64,000 bases of DNA, taken from NCBI RefSeq assembly GCF_023856365.1, contig NW_026042848.1, forward strand, positions 1 through 64,000, in the 5' to 3' direction. A program made the position numbers and the translations under genes. Below the pieces are notes generated by a model. It did not search any database. It was not told the origin of the DNA and saw nothing but the letters and a program-made list of their open reading frames with translations. The stretch is from Brienomyrus brachyistius (Eukaryota; Chordata; Actinopteri; Osteoglossiformes; Mormyridae). Positions 55,768 to 64,000 of the stretch are shown here, piece by piece (position 1 is the stretch's first letter; every line of letters begins with the position of its first letter).

Positions 55768-55880
55768 ACTGCCCCATGGCCGAGCGGTCTAAAGCCTCCT
55801 GCGCAGCGAAAATGGCCTTTCAAAGTAAGGGGTATTCTGTTCTCCGAAGTAAGGCGTGGGTTCGAATCCAACTTCCGACA
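55768..55880 (+). pseudogene. tRNA-Leu-like relic
   Basis: An A box (atggccgagcggtctaa) and a B box (ggcgtgggttcgaatcc) with the ending ttccgaca match the type-II tRNA-Leu layout. The 5' end (actgcccc) cannot pair with the 3' acceptor, and the anticodon arm is disrupted by ~30 extra bases that do not look like a normal intron. It is probably a tRNA pseudogene or a SINE head. Confidence 0.6.
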
Positions 55881-56367
55881 AAAGTTCTTCAATCGCTACA
55901 GCAGAATTTGAGCCACTGATCGGCTTTAATTGCTTTGTTTTATTTTTGCGTTTCAGGCAAAACTACATAACACTTAAGAGGTGCAGGATGATCTGTCTTG
56001 CTCTCGCGAGGTTTTTGTACGACGTGACATGGTGACATAATGCAGCGGACGATAAAAATCTAACCACAATGCATTGCGTCAGGACCAGAATGTATTGCTT
56101 TAAGCCAGCGCTGTATGTGGGTACATGAAGTGGAAAGCACCCAATAACAAACATAACATTTAAAAAAAATCTACAAACTAGTGGGAATATAAAATAAAAT
56201 AAATGTGTCTGGGCAAATTGGTAAGTTAAATTAAATCGTTTTAAGCAGTGTTAAGCAGTGTGTGGTTTTAAACACGAGTAGCATGTACCGTGTTGACGGC
56301 GCATGAACGTATCTTGGCAGCACATGTAAAACTTAGATTTGCAAGCGGGATGTGAAACAGCATTTAG
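55881..56367. other. Spacer before the transposase-like gene
   Basis: AT-rich with no recognised repeat. It may contain the promoter or terminal repeat of the element at 56368, but no inverted-repeat end was found. Confidence 0.3.
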
Positions 56368-57537
56368 GTGTTTAAAACAGCAATAGAGTGCGTGTTTGTT
56401 CACGCAGTTACAATGTTTAGTTGTTATTTCTGTGGAACATCAGTGCAAACCCTTAGGGAACATGTTTTACATGTCAAACTTCACCGTCATGAACCACGAT
56501 GCGTGTTCAAGTGTGGCGCTACAGATTGCCACAATACGTTTCGTTCATATGGGGAATTTAAGGCTCATTTTTACCGTAAACATAACACAGATTCATATAT
56601 TGATACTACAAATGCCCTTACGGTGTTTACGTGTAATATGTCTATGTGCCAGCGCCAATGTCGCGATGTCAGATCACTAACAGCTCACTTAAAGGAACAT
56701 ATAGCCGAAGGACGTGTTGTGACATGTCCGGTGACAGGATGCGACCATACGTTCACTGTGAGATCGTCGTTTACAGCCTACATGTCCAGGAAACACAGAC
56801 AATGTTCTGTGGACAGTATAAGAGATCTTTATAAGGAGACAGTTTCTCAGTTTCTTGAAACTGAACCGTTAGTTACAGGCCCTACAGAGAGATTTAGTGA
56901 GACTGATGAAGGTGAAGTCCATCTTACAGAAAATTTCAGTGACCTTTTTCTTAGAAATATTTCTCTTTTCTACTTGAAATTACATGGGCAGTTTCTTCTG
57001 CCAGCATCAACTATACAAAATATTATTGAAGAGATGCTAAGCATACATGAACTAGGACAGACATATACTTTGAATAAATTAAGTGCATTCCTGAAAAGTG
57101 ACTTAACTGAATTAACAGATGAGGTTATTGGTAGTATATGTGATGTTGTGAAGGAATCTGACCTTTTCACCATTAGTCATGAAGGACCAATGAGAACCAA
57201 TTTTTCAAGAACTAGGGCTTTTAAACAGATGTTTAGATACACAGAACCTGTAAAGTTGTACTTAGGAAGGGATGAAACAAGGTCACAGAGGTTTGCCTAC
57301 TATGTTCCATTGAAAGACACTTTGAGACATTTACTGGAGTCAGACTTATGGCAGAATTGTGCTGCACAGGGTACATACGTACCATACACTGATGTGCTTT
57401 GTGATGTCAGTGATGGTCAGGTATATAAAAACAATGAGTTCTTTTCTCAAAACCCATCATGTCTAAAACTAATTCTATATCAAGATTCTTTTGAGGCGGT
57501 GAACCCATTAGGTTCAGCAAAAAGCAGCACAAAGTAG
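56368..57537 (+). CDS. C2H2-finger transposase-like protein, N-terminal part
   Basis: This is an uninterrupted 389-codon frame. Residues ~15-145 hold four C2H2-type fingers or finger remnants (CYFCGTSVQTLREHVLHVKLH; CGATDC...HFYRKH; CNMSMC...HLKEH; CPVTGC...YMSRKH), the last of which keeps full Cys/His spacing. After an acidic linker comes a helical region (NFSDLFLRNISLFYLKLHGQ, LLPASTIQNIIEEML). The end reads LKLILYQDSFEAVNPLGSAK, where D and E in YQDSFE could be part of an RNase H-like core. The frame ends in tandem stops (TAG TAG), but similarity of style continues in other frames downstream. Multi-copy genes of this layout recur in fish genomes; I believe they are transposon-derived but cannot name the family. 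The second codon candidate MFSCYFC (16 residues in) is an alternative start. Confidence 0.6.
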   Translation: MFKTAIECVFVHAVTMFSCYFCGTSVQTLREHVLHVKLHRHEPRCVFKCGATDCHNTFRSYGEFKAHFYRKHNTDSYIDTTNALTVFTCNMSMCQRQCRDVRSLTAHLKEHIAEGRVVTCPVTGCDHTFTVRSSFTAYMSRKHRQCSVDSIRDLYKETVSQFLETEPLVTGPTERFSETDEGEVHLTENFSDLFLRNISLFYLKLHGQFLLPASTIQNIIEEMLSIHELGQTYTLNKLSAFLKSDLTELTDEVIGSICDVVKESDLFTISHEGPMRTNFSRTRAFKQMFRYTEPVKLYLGRDETRSQRFAYYVPLKDTLRHLLESDLWQNCAAQGTYVPYTDVLCDVSDGQVYKNNEFFSQNPSCLKLILYQDSFEAVNPLGSAKSSTK

Positions 57538-58465
57538 TAGCTGTATATTTGTCTCTGGCTAATTTACCACCTCATCAAGTACAGACCACATGTCACTTGT
57601 AATGCTGTGTCAGGAAAAAGACTTCAAACACTTTGGCCATGACAAAGTTTTCTCAAGGCTCATTGCAGACTTAAAAGACCTGGAAGACAATGGAATAACG
57701 GTGGCAGAGGAAAAAGTTAAAGGGACTGTTTTGTGCATTGCAGGGGACAATTTGGGGTCTCATAATATCGGTGGATTTACAGAAAATTTTAGTTTTTCTG
57801 AATATTTCTGCAGGTATTGCCGGACAACCCGAACAGATTTTCAAACAGATCCAAATGCATTTTACAGTCTGAGGAACAACAAAACGTTGAAGGTATAATA
57901 TCTGAGTTTTAATTCATTGAATTACTTCGATGTTTGTATGCCTGGCCTGCCACCTTGTTTAGGCCATGACATTTTTGAGGGTATCCTTTCCTATGATTTA
58001 GCCCTTTACCTGAAGTACTTCATCAAGCAGAAAAAGTGGTTCACTTATTCAATTCTGAATAGACGCATTAAGAAATTTAAGTACAGTGGCTCTGATGTGT
58101 TGAGTAAGCCATGTGCAGTAAACTCCAATGGAGTAAAGCTTTATGGTCAGGCTGTTCAGAACTGGAATTTTCTAAGACTTCTTCCTGTGATCATGTGTGA
58201 CAAGGTGAAAGAGCCCACAGATGATGATTGGCAGTTGACCCTTCAGCTAAAAGACATTGTGGAGCTGATTTGTGCACAGAAAATTTTATTGCCAGAGGTT
58301 GCATACCTTGACGTTCTTATCCAAGAATATCTTGCTTGTAGATTTTCTTTCTTTCCAGGATATAGGTTAAAGCCTAAGCATCACTACTTGCGACACTACC
58401 CTGCACTGATTTTAAAGTTTGGTCCTTTGATCAGGTTGTGGACAATGCGATTTGAAAGTAAATAA
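57538..58465 (+). pseudogene. Decayed C-terminal part of the same transposase-like gene
   Basis: Three pieces follow in changing frames. The first overlaps the end of the upstream frame from about 57510 (HKVVAVYLSLANLPPHQ). The second is 57590-57898 (EKDFKHFGHDKVFSRLIADL, VLCIAGDNLGSHNIGGFTEN, FCRYCRTTR with a CxxC pair). The third is about 57908-58465 (NYFDVCMPGLPPCLGHDIFE, QAVQNWNFLRLLP, LKPKHHYLRHYPALILKFGP). The third piece stops at 58463 just after LWTMRFESK, which looks premature. Frames must be joined by at least two frameshifts, or by unrecognised introns (a 'gaag/gtataat' donor lies at 57892). Conserved D, H and C-x-x-C residues suggest a catalytic core. No restored protein is given. 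Confidence 0.6.
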
Positions 58466-58949
58466 GGCACCATGGCAACAACAGTCAGAACAGCATCCAG
58501 TTCACAGCTAGTTTTAAAAATTGCTTTAACGCAGAGTGATTACAGGAAATAGGTGTACTGCTTAATATTAATTAAATTATTAAAATGTGCTAATAATAGA
58601 CATATTTGTCAGTCAGACATTGTGCTTTTTAAAGAGCAGAAGGGATACATTAAATTACGATTATATTGTCCTTACTGTATATATTTTTACATTTTTCCCC
58701 TCAATGATTGTCAAGTGATCACAATTCTTACTGTGCTTTACCCCTCACTTGATAGAGATGTACCAAAACTGAACATATAACTGGATTTCACTCAGAATAA
58801 CCAGGCCTTCTTTTTGGACTCTTTATCCCTTTTTATTTTATCTTCGCTTTCCTCAAGCCAGGCATTTACAGGTGAAAAACCTTAAACCACAAAACACCAA
58901 CTTTCACCAATCTATCTTATGAGCAAACACAAAATTTTACTTTAAATGC

Positions 58950-58980
<31 letters not shown>

Positions 58981-59804
58981 CACACAAAATATACAATAAA
59001 TGACCAATCTCAGCTTCAAATTTCCACACAATTATACATAACTTGTTCTGAATAAAATTCCTCCAAACATCAAAGTTTAAGATCAAACCACTGGGGAAAC
59101 ACATAAATGAGTTACTCAACGCAATAAATTGCAATGAAAAGCTAACCAATTAGACAATCGAACAATAGGTTTAACACTTCTGCCCATATGAATTATTAAA
59201 AGGAAAGTTCACCCTTAATACTTTTTTTTTTCTCTTTAGCAATTTAATATTTAACTTTTAGATAAACTAAAAATAGAACCCCCCCTTTTAAACCGCATTA
59301 ATGCAAACATCTGAATCAATAAAACAGCATTCCACATATTGTCATTAAGACACTTACAGCACACCATTTATTCCTAATACAGTCAAATACCACAACTCAT
59401 ATAATGTTACAAGCCAGCACCAGCGCCTCAATGCCTCATTAGCGCACCCCATTAAGAAATAAACCCCACTCGCAACAGGTAGTGCTTGCTACAAATAACA
59501 TTTGCAACAAAGTCCAACACGCATGGTTCATGGTCTTACCGGCTGTCCGTTCAGAGTCTACTTTTCAGTACACAATCGCAGCACAGTTCCAGAAGCACTT
59601 GGTGTAGATTTGACCCTTTGCTTGTCGCGCTACCAATGCGTTTTGCCGACTTTATCCAAAATAAAGAGCAGGTGCGTCCGTTAATGCCTTCCCCTCGGGT
59701 GCACACAGGTGAGTAAACTTTGGTTCCGCATGACCACTTGCGTGAACGACGTAACCACTTGCTGGAATGACGTTCATCGCAACAATGATATAAATATTTT
59801 CCCC
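58466..59804. other. No gene seen
   Basis: AT-rich with a (TA)n at about 58951-58977 and poly-T at 59222. No terminal inverted repeat for the preceding element was recognised here. Confidence 0.4.
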
Positions 59805-60182
59805 CCTGACATATAATCAGTGTAAGCACACAAACACATTGGCCGGTTATCCTATTCATTCAGTTCCACGGACAGTGACCTGTGTTACTGTGCTGTGACA
59901 TCTGGTTCCTTCATTGGCTCTGTATATTTCTATAAATGACTAAATGGCTCTGTTGTAGAAATTTCCAGCCAGAGACTTGGTTCCTATATAACGAGAAGAT
60001 TTTATTTTTACTCGGACTGAGAAGCTACAGAAAATCATCTCTGCATGTGATCTCCCCTTTACTGCTCAAGCAGAGCACACGCACATCAGCAAGTGTCAAG
60101 GCAGCAAGTGCATACAAACAACTTCTCAGGGCCTTCAGGAAGAGTCAGACTGCGGTGTCATTCAGAGATACCATTGTCTAAG
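59805..60182 (+). repeat. Left copy of a ~380-bp inverted pair
   Basis: This block is the reverse complement of 63183-63565 with scattered differences. It contains an 81-codon frame (59936-60181: MTKWLCCRNFQPETWFLYNE ... SLHVISPLLLKQSTRTSASV) that matches the frame in the partner copy over most of its length. Confidence 0.75.
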
Positions 60183-61477
60183 ACTTGCACTAAAACATTC
60201 TATGCACTTGGGCATATTTAAACAAAGTAGTATGGTACCTATGTCAGAATCCATCCCTGCCTTGTCCTGTTCACATGTCACTGGCCATCCTATTCTCTCC
60301 TCTGTCTTGTACCCCTTAGCCCATAGTGTGTTTGCCTGCTCATCGGGCCACCATGTGGCTTAACGGGCCAAGTGGTTGGCCACCGTGCCTGACTCCCCTT
60401 TTGATTGTGGGTTTTGAGGATATCAGTGGGTCTGTGTTTTCATGATTGTCCCCCAGGCCACCATGCAGCTCAGCCCTTGATTCCAACTACAGTAGCAATC
60501 AGGTGGTTCTCGGTCTACTAGGACTGTATAACAGGATTCTTCACCCATTCTATCTTTACTCCTTCAGCCGCATACATGAGTCAGACCTATAGGTTATTCA
60601 AATTCCGTCCTGCCAAATTTACTGGACAGGAAGTGGACACTGCAAATGAATGTGTGAATACGCCAATACCTACATCTTTACAAGTTACATTAAGGGGTTT
60701 GGTACAGTAAATGGCTGTGAGGTGGGATTTCTTCTTGATGTCTGTTTGTAGCCCGTCCACCAGCAGCTGCTGCTGTATTTATCACACCAAGCAGGGAAAG
60801 TATATTGCTAAATTTTCCTTAGTTCAATTACGCTTGATTAAGCTAATTAAGCCGGCTATGTTATTTACATTCAGAAGGATGCCGCCATATTGGGTTATAC
60901 ACAGATGCCACGATAGCTCACACTCACATTCCCTCTTCATTATTTTTCTAAACACACTCTATCCTGCCTTGTCACCTGCAACAAGATCTCACTCCCTGTA
61001 GCAATAAAAGTCTTTCTTATGATTGAGCAGATTTCTGCTTCTCTCCTAACCATGGGCATCCAAAGTAAGATGAAGCAAAATGTTAGGAAATTTGATAACA
61101 CATGGTTACTCTTTTGGTAACAGTGACTTTGGTTTTATTTTGATAGATGTAAACTACATAATATGGTCTTAACCTTGTTTTCTGTCCTAAAAGCAAACTT
61201 TTATGTTACAGGAGAAAAGTGCACAGCTGCTTGGATCAACCCCAGCTAATCAGCGCATATGGGAATCTTTTCAAAATACCATGTGAGTCTTATGCAATTT
61301 ACCCAATTAATATAAGCTCTTTAGATGACGCTTAAATAATCAATTCCCATCAACTTAGTGTCAAAACACAAACTCAGTGGCAAAAAAGTGAAGGGCAACA
61401 GACTAAGTTGTGAAAATGAAATCTGCATGTGATGAAAGGGCATGTGACTGTATCGCGATGATTATAATCATCAGATC
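60183..61477. other. Interior of the inverted pair, left side
   Basis: Mixed sequence with no recognised exon. A 60711-61001 frame has no known domain. Confidence 0.35.
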
Positions 61478-62030
61478 AAACGGACCACGGAGTTGGCGGT
61501 ATGGTCACACTGCTGGTCCCATGTCAGTAGGGTATAGCACACCCCTGGGCCCGGATACTACTAGGATGTCACTGGTGTACCACTGTGCCGTCAGAGTGTG
61601 GTGTGTCACTCCACAGCATTGGCAGGATTGCTCCTCTCCCTGCAGCGCCACCATACGCACATGACGGTCATCTGTGGTACTGCAGAACTGAGATGTATCG
61701 CTGAACATGGTAGGACGCCAGTCGTCATCAGTCCATCAGTCCATGCCTCCCAGTGACTACACCACTCCAAACGCAACCGTTTCTGTGCTATTGTGAACGG
61801 CAGCCTATGCATGGGACGGTGAACCCGTAGTCCAGCTGATGCCAGTCATCGCGACACGATGATATAGGGTGTTGTAGAGAGTCCAGTAGCTGTGTCCATA
61901 TATCAGGCGCAGGTGTCATGGGGATCTGTGATGCTTGGAGCACAATCCGACGATCCTTCCTTGGCGTGGTCTGTCTTGGATGACCAGAAACTTCACGACG
62001 TGTGTGGATGCCTCACGTGCCCATTGGTTT
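61478..62030 (-). mobile_element. Tc1-like transposase remnant
   Basis: On the minus strand, fragments in more than one frame read as a Tc1 transposase: DDWRPTMFSDTSQF (catalytic D region, normally FSDES), DDRHVRMVALQGEE, and upstream FLVIQDRPRQGRIV. Stops and frame changes abound and the TIRs were not found. It lies between the inverted copies at 59805 and 63183. Confidence 0.65.
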
Positions 62031-63182
62031 CAATATCAGGCCACTGTGATATCCGCATGGCCCACATGCAATTGCAGCACATGACCACCTGGCTTCATGT
62101 AAACCCGCAATGCAACCCTATCAAACTCCGTCAAGTGCCGTTAACACTGTCTAATGTGACTACGAGGCATCCTGTGTCTGGTGATTAAACATGCCAACTC
62201 CTTGCAATTTGAATCATTTACATATCCATCACTGGTCTGCACATGTACCAGATTACATCTTTAATCGGATAGTTACTTCTGGGTTCTCAACTTTTTTTTT
62301 CATAATACCCCTTAAGTGTATATGCCCTTCACTGATGAGAAATTCATCAACATCTAAGTCCTACATTCATGTACAATGCATATTAAATGAATATTTTGTC
62401 ACTATTAGTTTTGATGTATCATTCTTTGAATGCACTCAATTGAATCATGGACAGTGGTTCCACATGGAAAAAAATGAATATTCCGAAAAGGAAAAATCCT
62501 TCTTCGGTTGATACATTCACTTTGTGTTCTGAGAATTTTTCCCTTGAGTGCCTTGTACAGTATGTCTAGTGTGTTTTTGGTGTGAATGTGGCCATAATCA
62601 TACAAGGAAAAAACCACTGACTTGTAGTGAACATGTAAAACCGCAACATGCAGTGTCATACGTAACTGAAATAAGAAATGCTGGATTGCCTGAGTTGCAT
62701 GCGTGCATGTTTTTTAATATGGGCAACATGGTTCCCTGAGATGCCTCAGTGTTGCTCACCGCCATCTCTAACACACAACCTCACAAACCATCTTAAAACT
62801 ACTGAAAGAAATAATTGGCTACACTGCAGCTCCACTGTTTTGTTTGGCACCCCTGCATGTCCTGCATTGTGTGGGGAAAAAAGCTGAAGGCTGAGGAATG
62901 TTACATAACACAGCTAGAATGTAAAAACTCTCTCTGGTGTAATTCACTGCGTAAAACCAATGGTCCTAAGTGTGGTGTCTTCTTCATAACACTCCCTGAT
63001 GTTTGTGTCCGTGACCATGAGATAGGGTGGCTGCTTTTCTTCCTTGCTTTCCTTGTATTCCTACGTTTCCCCCCCAGCCTTGGTTGGTAGGTCAGGCAGC
63101 ATCACCTTGTTTTAATAGACCCAGGTGCAATTTATCTTGAAATTAGACTCAAGTGCAGAAAATGTTCTATCAGAAGTCTTTG
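62031..63182. other. No gene seen
   Basis: Short frames only, none with recognisable similarity or splice context. Confidence 0.35.
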
Positions 63183-63565
63183 ACAATCTCTGAATTACAC
63201 AGAAATCTGACTTCTTCTGAAGCTGTGAAATTGTTCATCTGTATTTGCTGCATTGGTACTTGTTGATGTGCGTGTGCCCTGCTTAAGGAGTAAAGGGGAG
63301 ATGACATGCAGAGCTAGTTTTCTGTAGTTTATTTTCTTTGTCTGAATAATAATATTCTCTTCATATAGGAACCCAGTCTCTGGCTGGAAATTTCTACAAT
63401 AGAGCCATTTAGTTATTTCTAGAAAAATATTTAGAGCCAATGACCTGATGTCATAGTAACACAGGTCACTGTCCGTGGTGCTGAATTCTCTACTTGATGG
63501 GCTGGTGCTGAATGAATAGGCCAGGTGTCTGTGTGCTTCCACTGACTGGCACCCAGACATATAAT
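63183..63565 (-). repeat. Right copy of the ~380-bp inverted pair
   Basis: Its minus-strand frame (63560-63195, 121 codons) runs SLALNIFLEITKWLYCRNFQ, PETGFLYEENIII, LALHVISPLLLKQGTRTSTS, parallel to the frame in the left copy. The partner has a stop just before MTKWL, so the longer frame survives only here. Confidence 0.75.
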
Positions 63566-64000
63566 GACTTTTAACAATGAAGGGGGAAAAGTCCAGACAG
63601 GAAATTAGTCAACAGTAATTAGTAATCAAATATAGTTCTCATTTATCATTATGTAAATTTCAAAAACCTTTTCTGACTATTAATCTGCACGTTGCAATAA
63701 TTTAATATTAACTAACTTGCTGTAACGTAAAGTGAAAAACAAGTTTTAAAACTAGCTGTGAAATTTTTGATGCTGTTGACCTGAATGTTGTTGCCAGAGC
63801 CTTAGGATACGTCTCTACACATAAGTGAGGGGATGGATGCACTATTCTATGGAGGCTTCTGAAGAGAATTATTATCCCAAATTTAAATTGAGAGAGATGA
63901 TTAATTCCTTTTTAATGCAGTCTGCCTTAAGAGCCCCTGTTCTGCCGTTGATCTTTTGCATGGATGCTATCATGTATTAGTTTACTCTATGAAATTTAGT
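63566..64000. other. No gene seen
   Basis: AT-rich sequence to the window edge. No feature recognised. Confidence 0.4.

Overview
The window looks like nuclear DNA from a ray-finned fish. It has vertebrate multi-exon genes with GT-AG introns, a vertebrate-type tRNA-Asp(GTC), V-SINE-like and tRNA-headed fish SINEs, and CR1/L2-like LINE, Ty3/gypsy, Tc1 and hAT remnants. It also has many microsatellites. The species cannot be fixed from sequence alone.

Layout. 1-5.7 kb is repeats: MITE, SINE, LINE pieces and a 46-bp tandem array. 5.7-7.7 kb is a four-exon chemerin (rarres2)-like gene whose first exon is out of frame with the rest. 7.7-11.9 kb holds repeats, an Ig-like exon candidate and a GC-rich proline-coding stretch that looks like the 3' end of a retroelement. 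11.87-15.60 kb is one huge minisatellite of a 29-bp unit that reverses orientation in the middle (57 units, then 70 inverted units), so the whole block is a 3.7-kb inverted repeat. 15.7-24.4 kb (minus) is u2af2, the large U2AF subunit. It has ten good coding exons, one 1-base frameshift and no final exon in the window. A tRNA-Asp lies in the divergent spacer. 25.6-35.7 kb (plus) is a complete 17-exon rgs11. 40.6-47.1 kb (minus) is the 3' half of clcn7, convergent with rgs11; its first ~300 codons were not found. A ~225-bp AT-rich satellite (ten copies) sits 350 bp upstream of the first clcn7 exon found. 50-64 kb is mostly mobile DNA: Tc1 and gypsy remnants, a V-SINE, a tRNA-like relic, a decayed C2H2-finger transposase-like gene (56.4-58.5 kb) and a pair of ~380-bp inverted copies 3 kb apart.

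The cellular genes are not an operon-like system. u2af2 (3' splice-site recognition), rgs11 (R7-family GTPase-activating protein for G-alpha i/o) and clcn7 (lysosomal 2Cl-/H+ exchanger) are independent genes. RGS11 and CLCN7 both lie on human 16p13.3, which suggests retained synteny.

The most unusual object is the inverted minisatellite. Each unit carries a perfect NF-Y type CCAAT motif and two CpGs. Its right flank, and the core of its unit, resemble a palindromic MITE family present twice in rgs11 introns, so the array probably grew from such an element. It lies exactly where the last u2af2 exon would be expected to follow. Exon coordinates below were read by eye and checked for splice sites and reading phase; no alignment or search was run.
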